A stretch of 11,281 nt of DNA from Desulfobacterales bacterium (GCA_029940345.1 JAOZRC010000114.1:1-11281), one strand, 5' to 3'; counted from the stretch's first letter, positions 1 through 7,536 are shown. Numbers and translations: made by a program. The notes: generated by a model from the sequence alone, not told the origin.

Positions 1-166
1 AAATCTTTCTGAAACGCTCGGATATTTTGACGGTTTTGACAATGCTATCAGTGGTGTCTTTGGTAAAATCATCAACATAAAATTTCCGCAGGAATTCCCC
101 TTTTAACGGACGATAATCAAAATTGTTGTATGCCTTAACAAAAGCATCGTAGGTAACATCAGACAT
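1..166 (-). CDS. Unidentified protein, N-terminal 55 residues (runs off left edge)
   Basis: An open frame begins with ATG at 166 and stays open for 55 codons to the window edge. An AGAGGA ribosome-binding site (175-180) sits 8 nt upstream, and a sigma70-like promoter lies about 65 nt further up, so this is probably a real gene. The visible protein starts MSDVTYDAFVKAYNNFDYRP and continues with a charged stretch containing FYVDDF and ISERFRK. No signal peptide, membrane segment or catalytic motif is visible. I do not recognise the family with confidence. An N-terminus leading into a P-loop ATPase domain would fit its look, but that is a guess. It is divergent from the amine-oxidation operon, so it could be either a functional neighbour or unrelated. 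Confidence 0.6.
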   Translation of the reverse strand, partial: MSDVTYDAFVKAYNNFDYRPLKGEFLRKFYVDDFTKDTTDSIVKTVKISERFRKI

Positions 167-714
167 GATTGTTATCCTCTTGTTTATGGGATGTGTTTTA
201 TTATGTGGAAAAAACTACTATTATTTGTGAATTTATAGGGGAAAAATAATAAAATTGCAAGACGCTTGACTCCTTTTTATTAAAGCTTTACAAAAAGATT
301 GATAATTTAAAAAATTTGGCAAATGGCCCAATAGAAAACTCGCTATGAGGTTCCGCCTCATCTGAAGCATGATCCGATGTTACCGAAAAGAGAAAATATT
401 TTTTCATCTGAAATAAAAATTATTTTACAAATAGCAAATTATTTGTCGCATTGCTATTTATGATATATCAATTCGATTTTTAACCTAAAAGCCTATCATT
501 TTTAAACTATCTTAAATGCCCACCATATTTTTCATCTTTACACACAAAATTAATACCATTCATATTTTCGGCATGTTTGTTGCATGATGGAAAACAACGG
601 TTTAAATATAAAATCAGGCGGCTTCGTGCGAATGTGAACATTGCCGATGAAAAGTTGCATCGGTCGCTTGGGATTATGAAATACAACCCATCATAAGTTA
701 CGGAAGGAGGCACT
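167..714. other. Divergent intergenic region upstream of the amine-oxidation operon
   Basis: This 548-bp AT-rich spacer separates two divergent genes and has no convincing coding content. A possible plus-strand promoter is TTGACT (266-271), 17 nt, TACAAA (289-294). It lies almost back to back with the minus-strand promoter and would leave a leader of about 415 nt. A small perfect hairpin lies at 345-361 (ATGAGG / CCTCAT, 5-nt loop) without a following T-run. A weak alternative -10-like TATAAA occurs at 607-612. I looked for a GG-N10-GC sigma54 site and for glycine, cobalamin or THF riboswitch cores and saw none. A long leader could hold regulation I cannot identify. Confidence 0.4.
232..260 (-). 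promoter_or_regulatory. Sigma70-like promoter of the minus-strand left-edge gene
   Basis: Read on the minus strand, TTGCAA (260-255) and TATAAA (237-232) are separated by exactly 17 nt. The predicted start near 225 would give a 5' leader of about 60 nt before the ATG at 166. The match is close to consensus, but the region is AT-rich, so chance matches are possible. Confidence 0.5.
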
Positions 715-3132
715 ATGAAAACACATACCAGAGTCGTCGTGATCGGTGGAGGCGCTATCGGCGTCAGTGTGGCCTATCATCTGGCCAAATACGGTTGGAA
801 AGATGTTGCCCTGATCGAAAAACACGAGCTGACTTCAGGATCCACCTGGATGGCCGCAGGCAACTGCTCATTTTTTCACGGCAATTATTATTGCACCCAA
901 GTCAACATGAAAAGCATTGAAATATACCAGCAACTGGAAAAGGAAACCGGCCAGTCTGCGGGATGGCACACCACCGGTTCGATCCGGACGGCGGACAACC
1001 CCGGACGCATGGAAGAGTTGGGCTATATTTACAGTATGAATCGTTGCCTGGGGCTAAACGTCGATTGGGTGACGCCGGCAGAGATAGCCGAATTGCACCC
1101 GCTTATGAACACAGAAGGTCTTATCGGTGGCCTCTACTGGCCCGATGACGGTGATGTGGACCCCAGCGGCATCACGCAGGCGATGGCTATCGGGGCTAAA
1201 AAACAGGGGGCCGAGTTTAGTACGCACACCCAAGTCACCGGTATTGATCAAAAACCATCAGGAGAATGGGTCGTTCATACCGACAAAGGCGATATCACCT
1301 GTGAATGGGTTGTCAACGCCGCCGGTTTGTGGGCGCCGCAAGTCGCCCGTATGGTTGGGCTGGATATACCGTCTATCCCAGGGGAACACACCCATATTCT
1401 TTTCGAAGCCATCGACGCCGTGGAAGAACGCGAAACCATGCTTCCGTTGGTTCGTGACCCGGATCGTTCCATTTATATTCGCCAGGAGATGAACAGTCTT
1501 ATCCTCGGTCTGTATGAAAGTAAAGTCAAACAATGGTATCCCGAGGGCGTGCCCTGGAACTACGCGATGGAAGAACTGCAAGCCGATATCGACCCGATTG
1601 CCGATTTTATTGAGCACGGGATTTACCGTTTTCCGATTATGGGTGAAACCGGTTTCAAACACGTCACCGCCGGACCGATCACTTACACCCCTAACGGCGA
1701 CCCCCTGGTCGGTCCGGCCTACCCACTGAAAAACTTTTTTCATGCCTGCGGGTACAGCTTCGGCATCACCCAGGCCGGCGGCATCGGCCATTACATTGCC
1801 GGGTGGCTGATGGAAGGCGAACCGGAGATTGATCTGTGGGCCGTGGACAGCCGTCGTTACGGCGCCTATGCCAATTGGGCTTATAACCATGAAAAAATCG
1901 AAGACACCTATCCCCGGCTTTACTCAATTATCTATCCCAACGATTGGCGCGACGCCGCCCGTCCCAACCGAACCAGCCCGATCTACGAATATCAAAAACA
2001 GGCCGGTGCGGTATTTGGGGACTATTACGGCTGGGAATGCCCCAATTACTTTACCGCTAACGAAGCGGACCAACGGGAAACCCCTGGTTGGAGCCGCAGC
2101 AACGCCTTTCATTATGTCGGAAAAGAGTGCCGCCATGTAATGAATCATGTGGGTCTGATTGATCTGACGCGCTTCGCCAAGACCGTGATTAACGGGCCCG
2201 GTGCCGAAACTTGGCTAAATAACATGACCTGCCAGAAGGTTCCGAAGGAAGAAGGACGCATTGCGTTAAGTCCGATGCTGGATCATAATGGCGATTTCAA
2301 GTCTGATATGACCGTAACCAAGGTCAGGGATCAGGAATATTTTTGCGTAACCGCCAGTGTCGGCAAGCGACACGATCAGCACTGGATGATGCTGAATTTG
2401 CCAAATGACGACTCCGTTTGCATGGCTGACATGACTTACCAACTCGGCTGCTTTATCATAGCAGGCCCTGAAAGCCGTGATCTGATGCAATCAGTGTGTT
2501 ACGGAGATTTTTCTGATGATGCCTTTCCGTTCGGATGCAGCCGGGAGATTTATCTAGGCCGTACAAAATGCCGGATCAATCGAATGAACTACGTCGGCGA
2601 GTTGGGCTATGAAATTTTTCATCCCATCGAACAGCAGCACGTCATCTACACAACGCTGACTCAAGCAGGCCACGCTTATAATCTGAAACTGGTTGGCATG
2701 TACGCTATGGATTCCATGCGATTGGAAAAAGGCTATTTGGCCTGGAAGAGTGAAATGAACGTCCACCACACACCGCTTGAGACCCCTGTGGCCTGGACCG
2801 TAAAATGGGACAAGGATTTCATCGGCAAGGACGCCTTGTTAAAACAAAAGAGCGAAGGAGTCAAACTACAACTCGTTTGCATGGTTGTAGACGCCGCCAA
2901 TGCGGATGCCTGGGGCTATAACGGTATTTATAAAGACGGAACCCGCGTGGGCATGACATCTTCCGGCGGTTACGGCCACCGCGTGGCAAAGAGCATCGCG
3001 TTGGGATATGTTCCTCCTGAATTGGCCGTCCCCGGCACAAAATTACATGTTGAAATTTTAGGTGAATTATGTCAGGCAGAAAATGTGGCAATGCCGCTTT
3101 ATGATCCCATGAACGAAAAGATGAAAGGGTGA
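715..3132 (+). CDS. Dimethylglycine/sarcosine dehydrogenase-like flavoprotein (FAD oxidoreductase + GcvT-type folate domain)
   Basis: This 805-residue protein has the layout of the dimethylglycine and sarcosine dehydrogenases. These oxidise an N-methyl group, pass electrons to ETF and transfer the one-carbon unit to tetrahydrofolate. Residues 6-385 form the DAO-type FAD domain with the dinucleotide motif GGGAIG (11-16). A linker domain (about 388-440, including GWECPNYF) follows, then a GcvT aminomethyltransferase-like domain and its C-terminal barrel (about 445-795), with VGELGYE (627-633) and YAMDSMRLEKG (663-673). H225 and Y254 align by eye with the active-site His and Tyr of dimethylglycine oxidase. 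The motif that normally carries the covalently FAD-linked His (STWHAAG) reads STWMAAG, with Met46 at the His position, so FAD is probably bound differently. The length is close to the mitochondrial enzymes after their targeting peptide. The start is fixed by AAGGAGG (704-710), 4 nt upstream. No signal peptide is seen, so the protein is probably cytoplasmic. The adjacent etfB and etfA suit an ETF-dependent dehydrogenase. The substrate could be another N-methyl amino acid. Confidence 0.9.
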   Translation: MKTHTRVVVIGGGAIGVSVAYHLAKYGWKDVALIEKHELTSGSTWMAAGNCSFFHGNYYCTQVNMKSIEIYQQLEKETGQSAGWHTTGSIRTADNPGRMEELGYIYSMNRCLGLNVDWVTPAEIAELHPLMNTEGLIGGLYWPDDGDVDPSGITQAMAIGAKKQGAEFSTHTQVTGIDQKPSGEWVVHTDKGDITCEWVVNAAGLWAPQVARMVGLDIPSIPGEHTHILFEAIDAVEERETMLPLVRDPDRSIYIRQEMNSLILGLYESKVKQWYPEGVPWNYAMEELQADIDPIADFIEHGIYRFPIMGETGFKHVTAGPITYTPNGDPLVGPAYPLKNFFHACGYSFGITQAGGIGHYIAGWLMEGEPEIDLWAVDSRRYGAYANWAYNHEKIEDTYPRLYSIIYPNDWRDAARPNRTSPIYEYQKQAGAVFGDYYGWECPNYFTANEADQRETPGWSRSNAFHYVGKECRHVMNHVGLIDLTRFAKTVINGPGAETWLNNMTCQKVPKEEGRIALSPMLDHNGDFKSDMTVTKVRDQEYFCVTASVGKRHDQHWMMLNLPNDDSVCMADMTYQLGCFIIAGPESRDLMQSVCYGDFSDDAFPFGCSREIYLGRTKCRINRMNYVGELGYEIFHPIEQQHVIYTTLTQAGHAYNLKLVGMYAMDSMRLEKGYLAWKSEMNVHHTPLETPVAWTVKWDKDFIGKDALLKQKSEGVKLQLVCMVVDAANADAWGYNGIYKDGTRVGMTSSGGYGHRVAKSIALGYVPPELAVPGTKLHVEILGELCQAENVAMPLYDPMNEKMKG

Positions 3133-3187
3133 GCGTTCATATTGCGGATATGAAAAACAGGACAAATAGTACAAAAGGATGAATTTT

Positions 3188-3961
3188 ATGCAAATTTATG
3201 TATGTGTTAAACATGTGCCTGATACGGCGGCAAACATCAAAATTACCGGCAACGACAGTTTTGATGACACCACTTGCAAATTCGTTATAAACCCTTACGA
3301 TGAATACGGTTTGGAAGAAGCCGTTCAGTTAGTTGAAAAACAGGGGCAAGGTGAAGTGGTGGCAGTTACAGTCGGTAAGGAAGCCGCGATGGCATCTATT
3401 CGTAGCGCCATGGCCTTAGGTGCCCACCGGGGAATTCTGGTGAAAACCGACAGCCAGTTTTTAAGCAGCACCTTAACCGCTCGGGCGCTCAAAGCCGCTA
3501 TCGAGCAAGACGGTGCGCCTGATATCATCTTCACCGGCAAAGGTTCGGTGGATACCGAAGGTTTTCAGACCCAATACCGTTTAGCCGCCGCAATGGATAT
3601 GGCCGTTGTCAATGAAGTCGTTGATCTGAAAATCGACAATGGGCAAGCAATTGTGGAAAAAGAGATCGGCAGCGGTTCCAGGGAGGTGCTTAAGATGAAA
3701 CTGCCGTGCGTCATCGGTGCGACCAAGGGCTTAAATATACCACGTTACCCCAAATTTCCTGATATTATGAAAGCTAAAAAGAAACCGGTCAAAGAGACTG
3801 ATATCGCCTCCCTGGGACTGGAGAGTCTTCCTGATCGTGTTGAATTGCTTAATCTGGAAGCGATGCCGGAGCGTTCTGACGCTAAAATGCTGGAAGGTGA
3901 TGTCAAAGAAACGGTTACAGAACTTATCAGAATTCTCAAGGAGGACCAGAAAGTTTTATAA
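3188..3961 (+). CDS. etfB: Electron transfer flavoprotein beta subunit
   Basis: This 257-residue protein is the beta subunit of the ETF heterodimer, which takes electrons from the upstream flavin dehydrogenase and delivers them to a membrane or soluble oxidoreductase. Family marks are the N-terminus MQIYVCVKHVPDT, the NPYDEYGLEEA block (35-45), and NIPRYPKFPDIMKAKKKP (183-200), the conserved region around the partner-recognition loop. The AMP-site region is divergent: GKGSVDTEG (117-125) stands where many ETFs have a DxD-type motif. The start at 3188 is preferred because AGGA (3176-3179) is 8 nt upstream; an earlier in-frame ATG at 3179 would overlap that site. The gene follows the dehydrogenase after 55 bp, which supports a dedicated acceptor. 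Length is normal for the family. Whether this ETF is simple or bifurcating cannot be settled by eye. Confidence 0.92.
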   Translation: MQIYVCVKHVPDTAANIKITGNDSFDDTTCKFVINPYDEYGLEEAVQLVEKQGQGEVVAVTVGKEAAMASIRSAMALGAHRGILVKTDSQFLSSTLTARALKAAIEQDGAPDIIFTGKGSVDTEGFQTQYRLAAAMDMAVVNEVVDLKIDNGQAIVEKEIGSGSREVLKMKLPCVIGATKGLNIPRYPKFPDIMKAKKKPVKETDIASLGLESLPDRVELLNLEAMPERSDAKMLEGDVKETVTELIRILKEDQKVL

Positions 3962-4166
3962 ATGATTATGGCATCCTTCATTTTTCGCCAAAATATAAGA
4001 ACTGGCCAATTTGAAGGAGTGCTGAACTTACAGTTTAGGCATTATCCTATAATCCGTTAATCTTACCAATCCTAATTCAGACAGTGAGATGAAGGAGTTG
4101 CCAACACAATGAAGACTGACATCAGCAAGCCAAGTGCTGTGCGCTGATGCAAAGGGAGAATACAAA
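3962..4166 (+). other. Unusually long etfB-etfA spacer with a possible leader peptide
   Basis: etfB and etfA are usually nearly contiguous; here 205 bp separate them. The spacer holds a 12-codon frame at 4109-4147 (MKTDISKPSAVR, TGA stop), with AAGGAG at 4092-4097, 11 nt before its ATG. Its stop lies 19 nt before the etfA start. A second Shine-Dalgarno-like AAGGAG lies near 4014. These could be a translated leader affecting etfA, or debris of a lost small gene. No clear hairpin terminator is present. Confidence 0.35.
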
Positions 4167-5132
4167 ATGGCCAAGGTAGGTGTGTTAATTGAAATAGAGA
4201 ATGGTGAGGTAAAAGAGACTGAATTCAGCGTCCTCACAGCCGCTTGCGGTGATGGCGGCAACGAGGTTTTTGCCATCGTAACGCCGGAAAATACGGATGC
4301 TGCCGCGTCCGTTCTGGCAGAATACGGCGCGAATAAAATTGTTCACGTTGTCAGTCAGGGAGGCGATATTAAGGTCAGCCCGGACCTCGAAGCCAGGGTT
4401 CTGGCCGAAGCAGTGAAAAAATTTGAACTGGATATGCTTTTAGGACTCGCCAGCGCCAAAGGGCGAGATTTGTTCGCCAGGATGGCCGCCTTCATGGACG
4501 TTCCTTTGGTTTCGGACTGCACAGGCATTGATCTTGATACAAAAACGGTTCGCAAATCCCATTTTTCCGGCAAAACCGTAGCTACTTTGAAGTTGGAATC
4601 CGAATTGTTTCTCTGTACGATCCGGCCCAATGCCATTGAAGCCCGGAAAACGCCTGTCCAAACGCAAACCGTGATTTTTGAGGCTCTGGCGGCAGACCCG
4701 GGTCTGACAAAAATTATTGATGTGAAAGAAAGTGCGGGCGGCAACGTCGATCTGACCGAAGCCAGCATTATTATTACCGGTGGGCGTCCTATTGATTCAT
4801 CTGAAAATTACAAAATGTTGGACGAATGCGCCGCCCAATTGGGTGAAAGCACGGCTGTGGGAGCTTCTCGCGCCGCGGTGGACGCCGGTTTCGCACCCCA
4901 TTCCATGCAGGTGGGGCAGACCGGTAAAACCGTCAGTCCGAAACTTTATATCGGATGTGGGCTTTCAGGCTCAGTGCAGCATTTTGCCGGTATGAAAACA
5001 TCCAAAGTGATCGTGGCGATTAATACAGACAAAGATGCGCCGATTTTCGCTAAATGTGATTATGGCATTATTGCGGATATGTTTGATGTGGTTCCTATGC
5101 TGACCCAGGTATTGAAGGAACAGGGCGAATAG
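4167..5132 (+). CDS. etfA: Electron transfer flavoprotein alpha subunit
   Basis: This 321-residue protein is the FAD-binding alpha subunit that pairs with the upstream EtfB. The N-terminal part resembles the beta subunit fold. The C-terminal FAD domain carries the family signature at 249-276, with [20 protein letters not shown] followed by QHFAGM. It is followed by [14 protein letters not shown] (281-294) and [13 protein letters not shown] (298-310), all near-canonical. The start at 4167 is chosen because GGGAG (4154-4158) lies 8 nt upstream and the protein then begins MAKVGVLIE as in homologues. An earlier in-frame ATG at 4134 would add 11 residues and lacks a good site. The gene ends in TAG. 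It has no extra ferredoxin domain, unlike some anaerobe EtfA proteins. Confidence 0.93.
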   Translation: MAKVGVLIEIENGEVKETEFSVLTAACGDGGNEVFAIVTPENTDAAASVLAEYGANKIVHVVSQGGDIKVSPDLEARVLAEAVKKFELDMLLGLASAKGRDLFARMAAFMDVPLVSDCTGIDLDTKTVRKSHFSGKTVATLKLESELFLCTIRPNAIEARKTPVQTQTVIFEALAADPGLTKIIDVKESAGGNVDLTEASIIITGGRPIDSSENYKMLDECAAQLGESTAVGASRAAVDAGFAPHSMQVGQTGKTVSPKLYIGCGLSGSVQHFAGMKTSKVIVAINTDKDAPIFAKCDYGIIADMFDVVPMLTQVLKEQGE

Positions 5133-5137
5133 CTATT

Positions 5138-5176
5138 AATCGAATGACGAACAAGGAACAATCGAGTGACGAACAA
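5138..5176 (+). repeat. Short 17-bp direct repeat pair downstream of etfA
   Basis: AATCGAATGACGAACAA (5138-5154) recurs as AATCGAGTGACGAACAA (5160-5176). The copies have one mismatch and a 22-bp period. They lie between the etfA stop and the ribosome-binding site of the next gene. The pair may be a slippage product or a protein-binding site; nothing more can be said. Confidence 0.55.
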
Positions 5177-5200
5177 ACATGATAAGAATAGGAGCAAATA

Positions 5201-5653
5201 ATGACACCAGAAGAAAAAATTATCAGCATTCTTAAAGAAAATAATATTTTTTATGAAATTTTTGAACATGAACCGGTATACACCAACCCTGCGATGGCGG
5301 AGGCTCTGAATGTCACTGAGGCCGAAACGGTTAAGTCCCTGGTGATGCTGACCAAGGAAAAAGAGATGATCGTCCTGGTTCTTCCCGGTAATAAAAAGGT
5401 AAACTGGAAGCTGGCGGCTGCGGGCGTCGGAACCAAAAAGGTGTCTTTTGCCAAACCGGAACAGGTGAGCGCAAAAGTGGGGTGTGAAGTTGGCTGTGTT
5501 CCGCCTTTTGGTCAATCAGACCCCCTGCCTATCTATATGGATAAGGATTTGACCAAAAATGAATATGTTTATTTTAATCCCGGCGTCCACGATAAATCGT
5601 TTAAGGTAAAAGCGTGGGATCTGAAAAAACTTTGCAACCCGAAGATGCTATAA
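5201..5653 (+). CDS. YbaK/ProX-family aminoacyl-tRNA deacylase
   Basis: This 150-residue protein belongs to the YbaK/EbsC/ProX family of free-standing editing domains, which hydrolyse mischarged tRNAs (Cys- or Ala-tRNAPro in characterised members). Visible marks are the conserved lysine in TVKSLVM (K45), VLPGNKKVNW (60-69), the glycine/proline loop GCVPPFGQSDPLPIYMD (98-114), and FNPGVHDKSFKVK (126-137). Length is typical for a single-domain member, with no fusion. The ATG at 5201 has AGGAG (5190-5194) 6 nt upstream. The gene lies 68 bp after etfA and 121 bp before the methyltransferase homologue. Position inside an amine-oxidation operon is unexpected and may point to protection against a proline-like or other amino-acid analogue formed by the pathway, or to chance. 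Substrate specificity cannot be told from sequence. Confidence 0.85.
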   Translation: MTPEEKIISILKENNIFYEIFEHEPVYTNPAMAEALNVTEAETVKSLVMLTKEKEMIVLVLPGNKKVNWKLAAAGVGTKKVSFAKPEQVSAKVGCEVGCVPPFGQSDPLPIYMDKDLTKNEYVYFNPGVHDKSFKVKAWDLKKLCNPKML

Positions 5654-5774
5654 ACCCAGGCGACAGGGTGTTTTCTATTTGCACCATTGGAAGCTAAGAT
5701 ATAGCGATTCGGATTTTCCACTGAAAGCGTCTGATGAAATACACTAAAACGTTTTGATTTGGAGGGTTAAAGCG

Positions 5775-7280
5775 ATGCGAAAGCGTGCCAAAAAACTTAT
5801 CAGGCTGTTCGATGGTGCGGTTGCAGCCGAGCAACGGTACGAATTTAAAAATGCCAGGCATTATTATAAAAAAATCGTCACACTGCATCCTGACAGCCCG
5901 GAGGCGGATATCGCCCGGGAAAGAATTGTCGATATGGATGCGCTTACCAATGAAAAAAGAATCTATAAACGGATAGACCGTAACGCCCGCAAAATACTGA
6001 CCCAAATCGGAATTGATATCGCCGCCAGTCCGGTTCTTATGGAACTGCTGATGGAAGCCGACGCCATTGACTTTGAAAGTGAACAGGCGCTTTTCATCCC
6101 GCTTAAAGAGGATTATCTGGAATACTGTATTGATATGGTTCCAACGGATATGTCAGAGGACCCGGGCGAGAACGCTTTCGGCACCGGCGCTACGCCTCCC
6201 TTTCTGCTGCGTCCCGGAAGAGATGACCTGCAGTCCGCCAATCGTGCGGAATTTGATGAAATTGTCAAAACCGCTGCCGATTTTTCCGACAGCCTGGGAA
6301 TTTTCAGCGTTCCGGTGGCCACCGACAAATCAATTTCCGATTTTGAATGTGCTATGCTGATGGATCGTCATTTTCCGGATTTGAAGATGTCATATACAAG
6401 GAACATGTCTGACGATGAGACTGATTTTTTTTGCGACCGCGATGACTGGTTGGACGGCACCAGTCTGATCACCTCCATGACATTTATGCCCACAATGGTT
6501 GAGCCGTTCATTCGGAGCGCCAAAGCGGGAAATAATTTGCTGCTTTTGGACCTCACCATTGCCGGGTCTTCAGGTCCCGCAAGCCCTGAAGCCCTTCTCA
6601 CCCAGATACACGCGCAAGTACTTTTCATGATGGTGCTGGCACAGACGCTCAATCCGGGTGTCGGATGCATGCATGGCGGCATTCCCGATGTTCTCGGAGT
6701 GGAAGGCGATCTTGATTACAGCGATCCCGGTCAACCACTCATCAATTCGGCAATGGCCCGCCTGAACCTGTGGGTCACAGGTTTTGCTTCGGCCCAGTCA
6801 GGCGGCAGCACCAGCATTCTCAATGATATACCGTCTGCCGTTCTGGAATCCGAACTCTCCCGAAATACGTTGCGGATGTACGGTGTGCATATCCTTCGCC
6901 ATGCTATGGGAGCGCTCGGTAATCTGAACTTTTTCAGCCTCGATAAATTTATTCAGGATTGTGAACGTGAGAGAGTCGCCCGCAAAATTTGGCTCAGGAC
7001 GAGGCACGATTTTGTGGTTCCGCTGTATTTGCCTGAAGACAAAAATGTTGTCAAAGGAATAAGAGAAATTGCTGAGAAAGGCGGGCCAAGGAATGCGGAT
7101 CACACCCTCCATAATGTGGGTGCGTTTCACAAGTGGCACGAGAAACTCGCCGAAGTCGCACGTAAAAAAGAGTATTTTCCACAGTTGGATGAAATGGTCA
7201 GTGGAAAAAACGGGCCATTGGAACGCGGTTCGGATGAAGACAGTTATACTCAATTGCAGGACACTTTTCTCAAAATGTAA
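5775..7280 (+). CDS. MttB-superfamily (trimethylamine:corrinoid methyltransferase-like) protein, non-pyrrolysine, with TPR-like N-terminus
   Basis: This 501-residue protein belongs to the MttB superfamily (COG5598), TIM-barrel enzymes that move a methyl group from tertiary or quaternary amines to a corrinoid protein. Residues 71-96 (ARKILTQIGIDIAASP...) match the family N-terminus. The core shows LDLTIAGSSGPASPEALLTQ (259-278), VLAQTLNPG (287-295), and a divergent block at 335-360 where relatives have a G..DSK..D.QAG-like segment. ADHTLHNVGAFHKW (441-454) resembles the family's C-terminal DHTL region. No in-frame TAG occurs, so this is not a pyrrolysine enzyme; it resembles betaine-type homologues in that respect. 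Residues 1-60, before the usual start of the family, look like a TPR helix pair (YEFKNARHYYKKIVTLHPDS). The start at 5775 has GGAGG (5761-5765) 9 nt upstream; an upstream in-frame TTG at 5754 is not needed. No corrinoid protein gene is present nearby. Identity as a superfamily member is fairly sure; activity and substrate are not. Confidence 0.8.
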   Translation: MRKRAKKLIRLFDGAVAAEQRYEFKNARHYYKKIVTLHPDSPEADIARERIVDMDALTNEKRIYKRIDRNARKILTQIGIDIAASPVLMELLMEADAIDFESEQALFIPLKEDYLEYCIDMVPTDMSEDPGENAFGTGATPPFLLRPGRDDLQSANRAEFDEIVKTAADFSDSLGIFSVPVATDKSISDFECAMLMDRHFPDLKMSYTRNMSDDETDFFCDRDDWLDGTSLITSMTFMPTMVEPFIRSAKAGNNLLLLDLTIAGSSGPASPEALLTQIHAQVLFMMVLAQTLNPGVGCMHGGIPDVLGVEGDLDYSDPGQPLINSAMARLNLWVTGFASAQSGGSTSILNDIPSAVLESELSRNTLRMYGVHILRHAMGALGNLNFFSLDKFIQDCERERVARKIWLRTRHDFVVPLYLPEDKNVVKGIREIAEKGGPRNADHTLHNVGAFHKWHEKLAEVARKKEYFPQLDEMVSGKNGPLERGSDEDSYTQLQDTFLKM

Positions 7281-7321
7281 GAATTTGAAAAGAGGGATGG
7301 AAGAGAGAAAAATGGAGAAAA

Positions 7322-7401
7322 ATGGGGTCACATCTTGAATAGTGAATAATTTTGAATGCGCCTTGCCAATCTTTTATTCACAATTCAAGACATGACACCA
7401 T
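7322..7401. repeat. Long palindromic REP/MITE-like element, copy 1
   Basis: The left arm ATGGGGTCACATCTTG and its continuation pair with the right arm ending CAAGACATGACACCAT. The central 17-bp arms TCTTGAATAGTGAATAA (7333-7349) and TTATTCACAATTCAAGA (7374-7390) differ at one position. The outer part has three more mismatches. A loop of about 24 nt lies between the arms. It begins 41 bp after the methyltransferase homologue stop and could act as a transcript end, though no clean T-run follows on the plus strand. The TGGGGTCA edge resembles palindromic repeats mobilised by REP-associated transposases (recollection, not searched). Confidence 0.75.
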
Positions 7402-7456
7402 TCATTCAGACTCATCTTTGCCTATGTTCAGTACTGTCCGGCAAAAATAGAGAAAA

Positions 7457-7536
7457 ATGGGGTCACATCTTGAATAGTGAATAATTTTGAATGCGCCTTG
7501 CCAATCTTTTATTCACAATTCAAGACATGACACCAT
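7457..7536. repeat. Long palindromic REP/MITE-like element, copy 2
   Basis: This is identical to the palindrome at 7322-7401, carried by the second unit of the tandem duplication. It directly abuts the stop codon of the minus-strand isomerase remnant (7537-7539). Read on the minus strand, the palindrome ends in a T-rich tract (TGACCCCATTTTT), so it could have served as that gene's terminator. Confidence 0.75.

Noticed and set aside
507..713. Minus-strand 68-residue frame in the intergenic region
   Set aside because: It starts with GTG inside the ribosome-binding site of the plus-strand operon, has no ribosome-binding site of its own, and its composition looks random.
300..714. Glycine, cobalamin or THF riboswitch or a sigma54 promoter before the operon
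   Set aside because: No conserved core sequences and no GG-N10-GC pair could be found by eye in the leader.
1258..1890. Minus-strand 210-residue frame
   Set aside because: It lies wholly antisense within the dehydrogenase, whose frame matches a known family throughout; no family features are seen in the antisense product.
4355..4768. Minus-strand 137-residue frame
   Set aside because: Antisense shadow of etfA, with low-complexity Ser/Ala/Thr composition.
5130..5132. etfA amber stop as a pyrrolysine readthrough site
   Set aside because: The protein already has the full EtfA length and C-terminus, and the next gene has its own ribosome-binding site.
5775..7280. Pyrrolysine-encoding in-frame TAG in the MttB homologue
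   Set aside because: The frame is uninterrupted to its TAA stop, so no amber codon is read through.
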